The notes: generated by a model from the letters alone, not told the origin. A stretch of DNA of 64,000 nt from Anticarsia gemmatalis (GCF_050436995.1 NC_134767.1:1550001-1614000); one strand, 5' to 3'. Positions 1-10,943 are shown, numbered from the stretch's first letter. Program-made: numbers and translations.

Positions 1-292
1 AATATTGGTGAGTGACAGACATGACATTTAATTAGTTTAATGTAACTATATTAAGCTTATTTATTTAAACTTCAAAGTATACTAAAAGACTTGCGAGAAA
101 ACACAAATGCTTTAGATAAACCCAACTCACAGCAGATATCCATTGGTTTTTATTTGCTTACATTGAACAAGTAATCGTGGTAAAATGGACAAAGTGGAGG
201 TAAAAAAGCAGTTTAAGTGATTTGTGAAATAACAGTATAACAAGAAAACACGAAATATTGTGCAAATTAAAGGAGTAGTAGTGTAGGTAGGT
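1..292. other. AT-rich flank, no gene seen
   Basis: Low-complexity AT-rich DNA with only short chance frames on both strands. The open minus frame that crosses 300 runs into the inverted terminus of the next element and has no protein-like features. Confidence 0.5.
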
Positions 293-327
293 ATATCGTC
301 CCCGTAGAGCGAAAAATCACTAACTAA
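293..327 (+). repeat. Left terminal inverted repeat
   Basis: Pairs with 3923-3957. A small palindrome (cacttaagtg) follows directly inside it at about 329. Confidence 0.55.
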
Positions 328-849
328 CACTTAAGTGATTTTGAGATACGAGGTGTTTTATGTCTTAAATGACAAAAAAAAATATAACATTTTTCGGAGA
401 TTAGTTATCGATGTATGAAAGGTTTATTTTTGAAGATATATTAATTAAGTATATGTTATATGTATTAAACCACGAAAATAGTATATAAATTATTAACTGT
501 AAAGGATAATTTGTTTTACCCCAAGGTTTTCCTATTTATCTGTCACTTAGTTACTTTTCACATGTAGTTAGTTAGTTTTCGCATCAGCATTTAAATATTA
601 TACTAGTAACTAAAATCAGTTAGTTATTTTAGGAGTAAAACATATTTTACATAACTATGTCTAAATAAAATACCCAACTAAATAGACTTTGCTTATTTAT
701 TAATTTATTGCCTAATTTAAAACTAGTGTCCTATCAGTTGAAAAGTATAAAAGTAAAACAACATTCTTAGGCAACATTTATTGAAAAAAAACTGTCTTTA
801 AGTATACAAAACCTAATTAAAACATAATGAACAAGAACACGTTACAAAA

Positions 850-1047
850 TCAACAATAGAACAGCATTAATAATGTAGCCACATCATTTTCCTCTTCTTC
901 CTCGAGCTAAGTGACGTCAGGCTCACATAGCCTATCCAACACATCGTTACTAACAGGTAAAGATTCATACCAAGGATAAAGTTCGCTTAGTATGACACCT
1001 TTGACACAAAGATTTAACAAATCTTTCCTTGCAGGGGTGTATTTACC
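850..1047 (-). pseudogene. Transposase-like C-terminal remnant
   Basis: Read on the minus strand from 1047 to a TGA at 850-852, the frame gives about 65 codons with strongly protein-like composition, including the stretches KDLLNLCVKGVILSELYPWY and an acidic run of five Glu. It is interrupted by one in-frame TAG at 907-909, which looks like a single mutated codon. The frame is closed by a TAG just upstream of 1047, exactly where GC-rich LINE sequence starts. I read it as the C-terminal end of the protein of the surrounding TIR element. I cannot name the transposase family, and a host-gene exon is a possible alternative. The ORF is clearly broken. Confidence 0.45.
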
Positions 1048-1758
1048 CTAGGGCTAGAAAGGCTATAGCCCGGGCCGGTTTCCTCTCTTGGGTCTGCATC
1101 TTGTCGGGGTGAGGGGGCTTAGTAGAATTGAAAGGTTGGGGAAACAGTGATCGCGAGTAACAAAAAATTACTGCGCGTGTCCCTCTGTTTGCAGAGGACA
1201 CAGGTGCGGGACAGGTGAGCCATCAGTGGGAGGACGGGCTCAGTAGGTACTCACACTGCCCCGAGCTGACGAAGAGCCAGGCCGCTGCCGCCCTCGTCAA
1301 CCGTCGGTTATCGTAAATCCGTCCATCCTTGACCGAGGGCCTTGCCTTAACCGGCTGGGTCGCGAGGAGACCACCTCTGTGAAAATCCCAAGTAACTCCA
1401 GCAGTGGCGCCCCCTTTAGGGGCCTTGCGTGGTCAGAGTTCATTCGCTTTGCAGGGACCCCCGCGCCAGAAAAACCAGACGCAAGCGGCCACTGGGGCAC
1501 CTCCCGCCCTCCAGTAGTATAAGGGTCACCGGATTATGGGGCCTCTACCTCGGTGGAACGATACTTGCCACCACACTCGCGGGAACTGTTTGGATAATAT
1601 AAATTTGAAAACGAACCCAAATGATGTAAGTGGGAGAGGCGAGAAGCTCAAACCCGAGGAGATCGGGGGCAAGAAGCCCAGCCGTATTTACTGCATAGCA
1701 TAGTTGCGGAGGGTCGGAGCACGCCCAGTTTTAGCAAGTGTCAGACAATGACCCTAAG

Positions 1759-2010
1759 GACAAATTCACCATCCAGCTGGCGGACACCATCCTCACTCAC
1801 CACTAGGCAGTGGTGGAGGTGGCCGACAAATCCGGTCACCTCAAGGGTGACCTTTATAAAGTCCCTCAAAGACGCTGCCAGGAACGTCAAACTGGCAGTG
1901 TCGGAGTCGAGCAGGCAGTATGCCACGAAGGAGAATTTGGCGCGTCAGGCCCAGAATTATCGCTTACAAGAGAAGGTCGATCACATGTCACAGGCAACGG
2001 CATCAACCCC
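1759..2010 (+). pseudogene. Broken R1-clade gag, N-terminal/central part
   Basis: The frame from 1759 reads DKFTIQLADTILTHH, then a TAG, then VVEVADKSGHLKGD; a frameshift near 1850 is needed to continue with KSLKDAARNVKLAVSE and a charged, coiled-coil-like stretch. The segment VADKSGHLKGD lines up with residues 216-226 of the intact ORF1 downstream (VADSSRNLKGE), followed in both by an aromatic/Ala-rich helix. One stop and at least one frameshift make it non-functional. The gag of R1-clade elements is an RNA-binding protein that packages the transcript; here only a fossil remains. Confidence 0.6.
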
Positions 2011-2255
2011 CGCGCCAGAAAAACCAGGGGCAGCGTCCTCAGCTGTACCTGCTAACGCATTCGCCACGCCACCGCCACCGCACCGCAGCTCACAGGTCTC
2101 CGGACCAAGGAGAAGCAGGGTAAACAGCCGCGTCTTACAGTGCAGTGGCTTCCAAACCGCCGTTCACTAAACCGACGGCTGCCAAAGAGTAGCAGTTCGT
2201 CGGGAAAAATAGCAAGGCGCCCAAGGCTACGGAAGCCGACAAAAAGGGCAAGAAA

Positions 2256-2405
2256 ATCAAAATCAAATCATTTATTCATTTAGGTCAAATATTGACACTT
2301 ATGATAGTCGTTACAATTACTGAATCTACCACTAGCTCGGAAAGGGGGTGGAGCCTTATGAGAAGAGCTAGCAAGAAACTCACGGCCACTCTTTTCAATC
2401 GCCAA
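2256..2405 (-). mobile_element. LINE 3' terminal fragment (copy 1)
   Basis: On the minus strand the fragment ends in a GATTTT-type microsatellite tail preceded by AATAAAT. Nearly the same 130 bp recurs at 17477-17607 in the same orientation. Upstream it reads like the C-terminal tail and 3' UTR of a jockey/CR1-type LINE, but the family is not certain. It sits inside the R1-clade gag relic, so it is younger than that relic. Confidence 0.55.
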
Positions 2406-2785
2406 AAGTTTTACAATGTGGTTGATACAATAATTGATCATGCGAGGAGCTGCCAACAATCAGCGATATAGACTAAACGTCAATTAAGGAAAATGAATAT
2501 AGTTAGGTTATTTATTAGTCTCTGATCATACCGTATGTTGGGAGCACCTACTAGCATGTGATAATAAGAATATGGGCAACAAGTGAGCACATTGGTTGTG
2601 AACAATATAAAAGAAAAAAAGTGTCAGTTTTATGATTAACATCAAATTGTATGTAACATCACCTATTTGCATCATTAAGTGCCCATATTTTACAATATTT
2701 AGACCTACTGCTACTGAGTTTATACAATTTATGGCAAAGTTCCCTAATTTCAAAGAATCCTAATCAAGCGAGCGACTATTCCCAA
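2406..2785. other. AT-rich insert of unknown origin
   Basis: AT-rich sequence between the LINE 3' tail and the resumption of gag homology near 2803. It may be more of the same inserted LINE on the minus strand (frame 2526-2753 is open) or an older insertion. Nothing recognisable. Confidence 0.3.
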
Positions 2786-2802
2786 GAGCTATTGTCGTTT
2801 AG

Positions 2803-3159
2803 ATACTCATCAATTCTGTAATAAAAGAAGGAGGAAGAAGAAGGCGCCCAATCTTCGGGCTCCAGCTGCAGCTGAAGGCGGCAAAAAGCGGTGCGACATA
2901 TAGAGACATTATTAGGGACGCAAAGGACAAAATAAACCAAGCCGACAATAAAATAGTCCGCTTCGGGGTTGCGGCTACGGGAGCTCGAATGTTGAGCTCC
3001 CAGGGGTCAGGGACCGGAAAAGCGGATGCCCTGGCCTCTAAATTGAGGAAAGTTATCGGGGAGGACACCTTCCGAGTGTCCAGGCCCACAAAGACCGCGG
3101 AACTGAGCATTACAGATCTTGACGACTCAGCCTGCCCAGAGGAGGTGAAGGTCGATTAA
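2803..3159 (+). pseudogene. Broken R1-clade gag, C-terminal half
   Basis: Open from 2803 to a TAA at 3157-3159. A lysine/arginine-rich stretch (read one frame over near 2822-2885) precedes TYRDIIRDAKDKINQ and then KADALASKLRKVIGEDTFR and SRPTKTAELSITDLDD. The latter match residues 529-564 of the intact ORF1 (KADLLADRLR, then SRPIKMGELRVMDLDE). The zinc knuckles that should follow are missing because the copy ends at 3159. At least one frameshift is required to join the basic run with the rest. Confidence 0.65.
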
Positions 3160-3240
3160 AGCCGATTTAATAAATAAAATTGATCAGGACAATGTAAAAA
3201 ACTAATTTGTTAAAAATGAAAATAAAGTTTAGTTTTTTCA

Positions 3241-3440
3241 TTCCTTGATGGGGCGGAAAGCTAGCGGCGCCCGGGCGCGCCACCTTAAAATACGCCTCTG
3301 CGAATGACTGCAATAATGCGCGGGCGCGGCGAGGGTCCTAAGGTCAAAGGGCGTAATCTCACTAAGTAGCATCGTATCACGGGACATAGTTACCAACCTT
3401 TCATCTAGTAGTGTTTTTGCTGAGTGAAAAGTAGCCAAAA
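3241..3440. other. GC-rich block inside the TIR element
   Basis: A conspicuous CpG- and GC-rich patch (3241-3345) with gcgcccgggcgcgccacc at its core, in AT-rich DNA. A 66-codon minus frame covers 3238-3438, but its sequence is not convincingly protein-like. It could be promoter or leader DNA of the surrounding transposon or a remnant of coding sequence. Confidence 0.3.
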
Positions 3441-3922
3441 CATTTTAATTATAATACTCTAATGTGTTATGTCATCTACAGTCAGGGAAAATATTAACCA
3501 GAACACTATAGTTAGTTGTCGTTTTTTCTTTTAAACGTCTGGTCTTAAATAATATAGCTCGAAAAATAATTAATGGTAGTTAGTTACTTTTCGCACAAAA
3601 TATCACATACAATAAAATTACTAAGTCACTTTGATGAGTTTTCGCATTACTATTTTTTAAGACATGCCTATAGGGAGTAATGCGGAAAAAGTAGATAAGG
3701 AACTTTAATGCGTAAGTATCTTTTTCAACAAAGAAGAGAAAAAGTAATCAGGTGACTTAGTTACTTGTAACTCAACTGTCACAAATCAAATAATGTACTT
3801 AATTAAGTCTCGCGATTTACATTTTTCTAAATAATTACGTTATGAATACGAGAGTAAGACAGAAATATGGAGAAAAAATTACTGATTTTATTGGTATTTA
3901 TAAGTCGATTTTGAACATTTTG

Positions 3923-3957
3923 TTACTTAATGACTTTTCGTTCTACGGGGACGATAT
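3923..3957 (-). repeat. Right terminal inverted repeat
   Basis: Inverted partner of 293-327, ending ggggacgatat. It is followed by an A run. Confidence 0.55.
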
Positions 3958-4654
3958 GAAAAAAAAAAATCTACAATATTTTTCCATACTGACACCTAAA
4001 AAGACATAATTATTTAACCAGGAAATATTTACAGCAAATTGAACCTTCCGATTAACTTAAATAAAAACAATACCTTTGACCTAAAATTCCTCAAATACAA
4101 TTTCTATTCTACAATCAAACAAGCAAAACAAAAACCATGCCACCCAAATCACATAAAAACCAAAAAACCCCAAACAACCCCTACTTCAAAATTCGCCCCA
4201 GACACATAAAACATCAACTATAAAATTTCATTCAGTTTTCAGTAAACAGGAACCGCATAATGTGATTCTGAAACTGAAGTCCTTATACTTCGTCATGGTT
4301 ACAAGGAGTGATGGATCAATAACCGGGATAGACTCTAGGCTATCGTAGTTATGGAGGTATACCTTTGGTAGATACTTTTGTTACTTAGGATAGATAGCTG
4401 AAAGATTTGACTTGGATTTTCCATGTTCTTTTGTTTAACGACTGTTGTTACAAACCTCACTTCCTACTAATATTGTAGGTGGAAAAGTCGGTCACAGTGA
4501 AAATATTTTAAATCACAGCTCATAGAATTCTTTATAATTAAATAAGTAATCTTTTACGATAACGAAAATCAGAAGCTAGTTAATAATGCCAATTATTTAT
4601 TAATAAGGTCACTAACAGAGACACTTCAGACTAGCCATTCCCTACTACTAATAT
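3958..4654. other. No gene; contains a G-depleted tract
   Basis: AT-rich. From about 4081 to 4230 the plus strand is almost free of G while rich in C and A (about five G in 150 bases). No coding potential. Confidence 0.5.
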
Positions 4655-4745
4655 GAAATCCTGATCAGCGCCCCCTAGTGAATGCCGTAAGAACTAATTG
4701 TTCGCTACATCTAAATTTAAAAATCTCTATACTCCTTAGTACCGA
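4655..4745 (-). repeat. Dispersed repeat R5, fragment
   Basis: Begins gatcagcgccccctagtg and belongs to the family seen at 8955-9070, 11343-11445 and 41318-41400. Confidence 0.4.
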
Positions 4746-5119
4746 CTGTAAATAAAAAAAACATTTTAACTGCATAACATAGCTAACTGATGAGTAGTAT
4801 TTGAGAGAAGGGTCTTCGTGTTTCGTGCACTATAAAAATTGGTCTGGTGGACTTCGGCAAGTGATATCTACACATCTATTCCTCTCGAACTGAGAGAAGA
4901 CCCAATACGATACAATATCTAAAATATCTAGTTTTTCAATGACACCTCACAATTGTGGTCACAACTAGGTCTCATAGACCACAATCTATATTTGACTTGT
5001 CAAATGGTTTAATTAAATTTTGTAAGTTAGTTTATTTTACAAAACTTTATCTAGGTCGAACGTGAATGAGAGTACGTTATAGGTTTACTTTCCAATGTTT
5101 TTTGTATGGTTTCTGCTTA
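4746..5119. other. No gene seen
   Basis: AT-rich. 4800-4900 contains a short near-inverted pair (gagagaagggtctt and ctgagagaagaccc) but no recognisable element. Confidence 0.4.
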
Positions 5120-5280
5120 TCACAAGGTTGCTAGGCCGTGGGTTCGATTCTCACTTATATATAAAAATGAGGTTTATCAATAGTATTTTTGAGTCCCTAG
5201 CCCGCACTGGATCAGCGTGGTGGACTTAAGGCCTAACCCTGCCTTCGTTTAGGAGGAGACCTTTGCCCAGCATTAAGATA
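5120..5280 (+). repeat. SINE fragments (B-box piece and SINE-2 tail)
   Basis: 5134-5155 carries a tRNA B-box-like gggttcgattctc. 5195-5275 matches the 3' part of SINE-2 (see 48321-48620), including ggcctaaccc and tgcccagca. Confidence 0.5.
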
Positions 5281-5969
5281 GTAATGAGTAAGAAATTAGT
5301 GATTCTAAATGAGTGCCCGTGGCATATATATTTTTGTTATTCTGAGTTTCACCCCCAAAAATAAGGGGTTTTAGGTTTAGCTGCACTTTTTTTTGTTTCG
5401 TGATGCGGTACACTCAATACTTAGCTTTATTTTAGGTTATGTCCTAAAAAATATTATGTGAAAGAATACCAAAGTTAATTTACGACTTTTAAACATTACC
5501 CAACATAGATTATAAACCAATAAATACCAATTTTCTAACATCTGCGTAAAGATAGTTATAAAACGTAATAACACAATTAATTTCTGACAGATTTGCACAA
5601 GCGATTATGAAATCGACAATTATCATCGATTCGAGTTCAATTAACAGTGGTTTGTTATATATGTAATATTGTTCTTATTTATTATTATAATTGATCGAAC
5701 AATTATCTCGCAATGTGTCCTGGAAACCTTTTAGCTTTGTTCTAAAAACATTTAAGTTTATACAAATATGTAAAAGTTGAGAAATGTTTCAATTGTTTAA
5801 TAAGCTGTGGCGCAGTGGTTATAATTATTGTCATGACAAATTAGTAGATTGAAATTTTATGTGGTACAAATTTTTGTTTTATATACGAACATTAATTTGT
5901 TTATAAGTATTATGTGTTTGTAAAACGTGATACAACGTTGTTCTTTAGTCCTTTTTTTACTAAAGGAAA
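5281..5969. other. No gene; isolated A-box-like motif
   Basis: AT-rich DNA. At 5806-5820 there is a tRNA A-box-like tggcgcagtggtt with no B box downstream, probably a SINE head remnant. Confidence 0.4.
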
Positions 5970-6110
5970 GAGTGCGCGTTTTACCAAAAGGTGTAAGCAG
6001 AGGTGTACGAAATACACCAACGTTTTGCCGTTAACAATATTAGTGCCATGTAATAGGGGGCGAGCCTGTTGCCCTATACCAGGTACGTCACAACTTAGAA
6101 GATACCAATA
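5970..6110 (-). repeat. SINE-3 fragment, 3' half
   Basis: Reads as the reverse complement of the SINE-3 body, with attagtgccatgtaata followed by ggcgagcc. The tRNA head is missing. Confidence 0.5.
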
Positions 6111-6129
6111 GAATTTTGCTCGACCTGAG

Positions 6130-6270
6130 AATAGAATAACAAAATCACATACATAATTTCACTCTTTTTTTCCATATGGCTGGCAGAGACCAAGAACGCC
6201 CTTTAGGATCCATACAAACTTCCTTTGTCTTATTCACATCCATACGTCATACAGGACCGCCGATGACGAG
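6130..6270 (-). repeat. Dispersed repeat RD, copy 1
   Basis: Contains ggcagagaccaagaacgcc, then acaaacttcc and gtcatacaggaccgcc. The same order occurs at 31160-31275 and 42120-42330. Its start (tcac..ttttttccata) is like SINE-3 3' ends, so it may be another SINE with a shared tail. Confidence 0.45.
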
Positions 6271-7404
6271 TAGTTCATAATTATTCTCTTTATTAAAGTA
6301 TAGGAAAGCATAACTTATTTTATACAGCTAAACTATACATCTTTCTTTTTATTACTGAATGCAACTGAAAGACAGAGATAACAAACAGTGACATATAAAA
6401 AAATAAAAAGCACAATAAAATAAATTTATTTTTGAACTTGGCTCTATTTTAACATTTTATAAAGTGTCAGTTGTTTTGTATCTTGATTGACCTTTTGAAA
6501 CTTGATCATTAAAATTAACGAAGTTATTTATTTGACTTCTTTCAACTGGTGAACTAAGGTCTTTATTTATATAGTAAATTCTTTTATGCGCACATTTCTT
6601 TCTATATTCAGGGCTTTTGATATAAATGCGATTCAAATCAAATATCTATTAAATACATTTAGAACTCTCCACATACATGAAATCACGCCTGTTATATTAA
6701 AAAGTGTAGGCAGATGTATATGAAGCATACCGCGTTTCGCCATTTAGAACGTTAGTCCCATGTTAGTTTAAAAAATTTAAACTCTTATTCTCCTTAAAAA
6801 TAAATATGTATTTAATATCTTCTAAAAATTATGTTCTTTTGTTAAAACATATAGTATGTATGTACCTACACTTATAATTATAATAATAAACCAAAACATT
6901 ATTCACTAGCCGATCCGGAGTTACTCACGTTCTCTCGTAATTCAAGATTGATTTTTGCAAATATTATTACTTACCTGAGAGCTATTTTAAGTATAAGTAA
7001 TAATTTATTCAAGTATCCACGTTATAGTACTATATGTACAACGCATAGTGGCAACGTTAAATGTTATCACAATCGTCTCAGTAGTTTATCCACAAACGAT
7101 TAACAAACAGACCTACACATTTTATTTATTACTAAACATTTCACACAAAACAAACTAAAAAATACCGATAACATGTAATAATAATCGTAATTCAGTAATA
7201 AATTGACGCAATATCTATAGATAACCTGATTCAGTTCAGATATCAATGTTTACATGCGTGTGAAAGTTTGTCCACTTGACCGCAATCTACATTCTAACTG
7301 GGCGATGTGTCACGTTTTTTATTCCCTGTAACGTGAGTATTTGTATGTTACTATACGACTTTTACCTATGGTTTGCTCGATATTTTCTAATTCTTAAATG
7401 TAAC
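6271..7404. other. No gene; one small SINE-3 piece
   Basis: AT-rich. 6687-6765 is a minus-strand SINE-3 3' fragment (gtgtaggcagatgtat, then gttagtcccatg). Otherwise nothing recognised. Confidence 0.4.
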
Positions 7405-7490
7405 CCATTAATGTCCCACTGCTGGGGTCTCCTCCCGTAATGAGGGAGGGGTTAGGTCTTGAGTCCACCACGCTGGCCAAGTGCGGATTG
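7405..7490 (-). repeat. SINE-2 3' tail, 5'-truncated
   Basis: Reverse complement of the SINE-2 tail: tgtcccactgctgg, then cgtaatgagggagggg and ccaccacgctggcc. It ends abruptly after ccaagtgcgg, as expected for 5' truncation during reverse transcription. Confidence 0.65.
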
Positions 7491-8419
7491 TTTTTAATTC
7501 TTACTAAAATAATATTTTAAAAGCAATTTTTTGTATCACCCGAAGCCAAAATATTAGTAGGTCTCTTTATTAGCAACACGAAATAAACATTATTTGATTA
7601 TTCATAAATGAAGATAAGCAGAAGTTTAGACAAAAAATTAAAACAACGCGCAATTTAATAGTCGCTTAAAAAAACTACCATACTAATATATCAAAACTAC
7701 TTAATTGTTCATCGCAAGAAAATTTAATATTTTTAAATTAAATACCCGTTACAATCTCTTATTACCAATATCATACTTAATGCCTATGTATTTTAGAGAT
7801 ACACATTAACATCTATAAATATAAGCCGTTCGTAATTAAAATAATAAATAATATTAAAGGCACTAATTTAGTGAAATAGCTGGTATTTCTACGACAGAAA
7901 TATCTCAGTAAAATATCAGATGCGTTTAAATGCAGTGGTGACCAATCAGTTCTTAATGGTAGCCATTTAATGCTTGCACATTAGCAATTTATCAAGACTG
8001 CAGTATTCTAAGCGATTTGGTATCGTTCTCACTGAGCGAAGAGTTCTTGGCAGACTGTAAGCCTAATTTTAAAGTAAAGTAACAAATATAGTGACCTATA
8101 GGCACATAGCGTGTTTTTCGAATCTATCGTTTATATTCGTGGTCAACAATGTCAGTACGAGTTACGAGTAGGTCCCCTGAAAACCTTTACCATGATTCTA
8201 TGAAATGATCTTCATAAGTGGCTTGAATAACTTTGATACTAAGTTAAACTCTAGCCGAACGATAAAGTAATATATCAGTAAAATATAACTATGACCTTTT
8301 TATATGTATGTCATATCTAAAGTTAGTTGATGCATCATTCGTCAATCAGCATCAATACCAGTACACCCATCTATGCACTTTCTGCAATATAAATTGGGAC
8401 TTATCCGAATATATTTATT
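7491..8419. other. No gene seen
   Basis: AT-rich single-copy-looking DNA; no open frame of note and no repeat I recognise. Confidence 0.4.
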
Positions 8420-8640
8420 ATTTCCCCGTTTTTGTAACATTTTTCGTTGCTACTCCGCTCCTAATGACCGTAGCGTGATGTTATATAGCCTATAGCCTTC
8501 CTCGATAAATGGGCTATCTAACACTGAAAGAATTTTTCAAATCGGACCAGTAGTTCCTGAGATTAGCGCGTTCAAACAAACAAACAAACAAACAAACAAA
8601 CAAACAAACAAACTCTTCAGCTTTATTATATTAGTATAGA
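8420..8640 (-). mobile_element. Non-autonomous Helitron A, 3'-truncated
   Basis: On the minus strand it starts TCTATACTAATAT at 8640, runs through agctgaagagtttg and a (GTTT)n run of about nine units, and continues to the conserved tttatcgaggaaggct. The 3' end with the CTAG terminus is missing; homology fades near 8420. See 31514-31772 for the full family description. Confidence 0.7.
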
Positions 8641-8807
8641 TTATATACATCGATCTTTAAAAAAATAACTCTTAAGACTAAATAATTTTATCAACTACCT
8701 GTTGCACAGTATCTTAGTGAGCAATTAATAACATACAGCAGCAAACTATTTGCTTTATACGATTGCGCATATTACACGCTATAATCGGGCATTCACAGCA
8801 AACTGAG

Positions 8808-8834
8808 TAACGCACAGTATTTTACTGTGCGTTA
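8808..8834. repeat. Perfect 12-bp hairpin
   Basis: taacgcacagta, a 3-base loop (ttt), then tactgtgcgtta. No flanking tract suggests a terminator; it may be a small foldback remnant. Confidence 0.6.
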
Positions 8835-8954
8835 ATAAACTGTATAGCGAATTGAGAAATAATTGGAAACGAATAAGAATTAATCACATATAATTGAATG
8901 GAATATCTTCAATACTTTATTATTTTTAGATAAGATACGTTTATACTTATAGAT

Positions 8955-9070
8955 AGCGCGATTCTCTAGTCGTTACGAGTATTGAGTTTGACATTTAAAA
9001 TGCACTGCGAAAATAGTTCCCTCGGTGCTCGCTAGAGGCGCTGCTTGTTCTTACAAAATTGATCGTTAGT
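8955..9070 (+). repeat. Dispersed repeat R5, best copy
   Basis: Starts at about gcgcgattctcta, continues with acatttaaaatgcactgcg and ends near gctagaggcgctg. The same blocks occur, in either orientation, at 4655-4745, 11343-11445 and 41318-41400. Class unknown; no tRNA boxes or TIRs seen. Confidence 0.5.
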
Positions 9071-9711
9071 TAGCTCGTTGTCGTTAGTAGGATAAAATCG
9101 CCTCTCGGTTAAAAAAGGCAAGTCTATGGATCCAGTACATCAGCCAAGTGCGCAATGGAAAAAATAACTAATACTGTTTAAATAATTTAGGTGTGCTCGA
9201 AGTCTTTACGATGCTTTCGTTCACCATTCAAGAATGTGATAATTCTTCTGAATGACAACTTTAAAAATTAAAGAGAGTCCTAATTCTCCAGTATTTTTTT
9301 TTTGTTTTAAAGATGTTCTTTCTTATGTTTTGTCAATTAAGTATTTTATTTACAATTTCGTACAATAAATACCGTATATAGTCGACAGAGATAGGAAATC
9401 TCACCAAAGAATCCACAGAAACGAATAAGCTAGTCTTAAAGAGACAATGACTTTCACACGAACATGTTTGTTTAACGTAATCTAATACCAATATCACGTA
9501 GCAGTGACGCACCATTGATGCAATGTCACCATTGTGAAGGTAATACAGTAGGTGCATTGTGTATTGTCACAGCTTTTGTTTAAGTTGGTGGAAAGTTGTT
9601 TTTTGAGGAAAGGCTTCTAAAACAACAAAAAAACGCAAATAATAAATAATAGTGTGTAAAAATAGTTTATTTTGAAATGCAATTTTAACTTAAGGGTTTT
9701 AGCATTTTTGC
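9071..9711. other. No gene seen
   Basis: A 74-codon minus frame (9333-9557) has no recognisable domain and is AT-driven. Nothing else. Confidence 0.35.
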
Positions 9712-9905
9712 GTTACAATTCCCCTCAGGACAAATGTATGTGGGATAAGCACGACTAACTTGTTCCGAGCATGGTTGTAAATGTATCCATGTAAGTATTT
9801 ATAAATTTAGAAGTGTTAAGTATGTTTATCGGTTGTCTAGTTACCATAGTAGGTACAAGCTCAGCTTATTTGGAATCAGATGACCACTTGTGAGTTGTAA
9901 CAATG
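9712..9905 (+). repeat. Dispersed repeat R6, copy 1
   Basis: Shares with 59760-59955 the order ttcc..ggacaaat, gagca/gagcctg, taagtatgtttat, accatagta..acaagctc and ttggaatcagatgacc. I suspect a LINE 3' UTR, but there is no coding sequence beside it here. Confidence 0.4.
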
Positions 9906-10943
9906 AAATTATATACATAAGGTTATCAGCGCGCAATGTGCAAAATTTTAAATCTATGAATAATATAATATCTATGATTCACCATTTTCAGGACATTCCA
10001 GCCCTGGTTTAATCAGTATTAAAACAGTAATCATCTTAAATAAACTTCAATTAAGAAGCATTTAGTTCATCATTAAGGAAATCGTTCTAGTTATTTCATA
10101 ATTTAATCTATTGCATTCCACACGTTGATTTGATTAATTACACGCCTGACCTCGGTGACTTATTTAATAGAGCAGAATCTAGATGTCAGACTGAGATATG
10201 AATTAGACTAGTTCTTTGTGGTTGAAACTAGACTACTTTCGACTATAACGACTAAAATGTGTGATTGATTAAACTTGAAGTTTGGTTTGATTACTATGTT
10301 ATTGGTTTTAATTTGTAATAGAGGTATATGTTGAAAAAGTAAAAAGAAGTCTATGGTGTCAGACTAGTAATAAATAATAGACTTTTATATGTTAAATATG
10401 TTAGATGCAAAATGTGTGTGTAAATATGAATAAATAACCATTCTAACACTTGAACTAAATGACCATCAGATAGTCACATGGTTGAAATGCTAAACCAATT
10501 AATTTTTAATTTTTGGACTAGACTAACAGTAACACTGTTTAGATCTTTAATTTTAATTTTAAGAACTAAATATTACTACTAACTACTACTACCTTAGCTT
10601 CTGCCGTTTACAGGTACGTAAAGCAAAATTCTACATAAGAGTATTTTGTAATGCAGACACCAGTGTTAACAATAAAAGTACACATTTAATGTAAATTGAT
10701 CTTCTGTTCCTTGACTTTACAGTAGTCTTCGATTTTATGATGATTACAACATGGATTATTTATAAAGAATGCCCCGAGAATCTCTGAACAGATTATTATA
10801 TAACTATGTTAAACAAATAGGGCAGTCTGATTGATTGTGAAGGAAAACGTAAGTTTATTGCGCTACAGGGAATTCAAATATTTTTTGAGTTTGTTTGTTA
10901 GTAATGTATTGCGAATGTTGTTTGGAAGGAATAAATACAGATT
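9906..10943. other. No gene seen
   Basis: AT-rich, no frame over 60 codons of interest and no repeat identified. Confidence 0.4.

Larger units (their letters stand above)
1048..3162 (+). mobile_element. R1-clade LINE fragment (5' UTR plus broken gag)
   Basis: A block much richer in GC than its surroundings. 1048-1740 has no long frame and looks like the GC-rich 5' leader usual in lepidopteran R1-clade elements. 1759-2010 and 2803-3159 encode two gag segments that resemble the intact ORF1 at 27297-29522. No ORF2 is present, so the copy is 3'-incomplete or was rearranged. Unrelated sequence at about 2256-2785 splits the gag. The exact left junction with the transposase remnant is uncertain by a few tens of bases. 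Confidence 0.6.
293..3957 (-). mobile_element. Candidate TIR DNA transposon, degraded, with nested LINE
   Basis: The ends are inverted copies of each other over about 33 bp with four or so mismatches, beginning atatcgtccccgtaga on the plus strand at 293 and on the minus strand at 3957. Subterminal DNA on both sides repeats motifs of the type agttagttacttttcgca (for example 541-592 left and 3577-3660 right), as expected for transposase-binding sites. A transposase-like reading-frame remnant lies inside on the minus strand (850-1047), next to an R1-clade LINE insertion that occupies much of the interior. I see no clear target-site duplication. Superfamily is not assigned. The alternative is a chance pairing of two copies of a dispersed repeat. 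Confidence 0.5.

Noticed and set aside
3238..3438. Transposase N-terminal half for the 293-3957 element
   Set aside because: The frame is open on the correct strand, but its sequence is low-complexity and GC-driven with no recognisable protein pattern.
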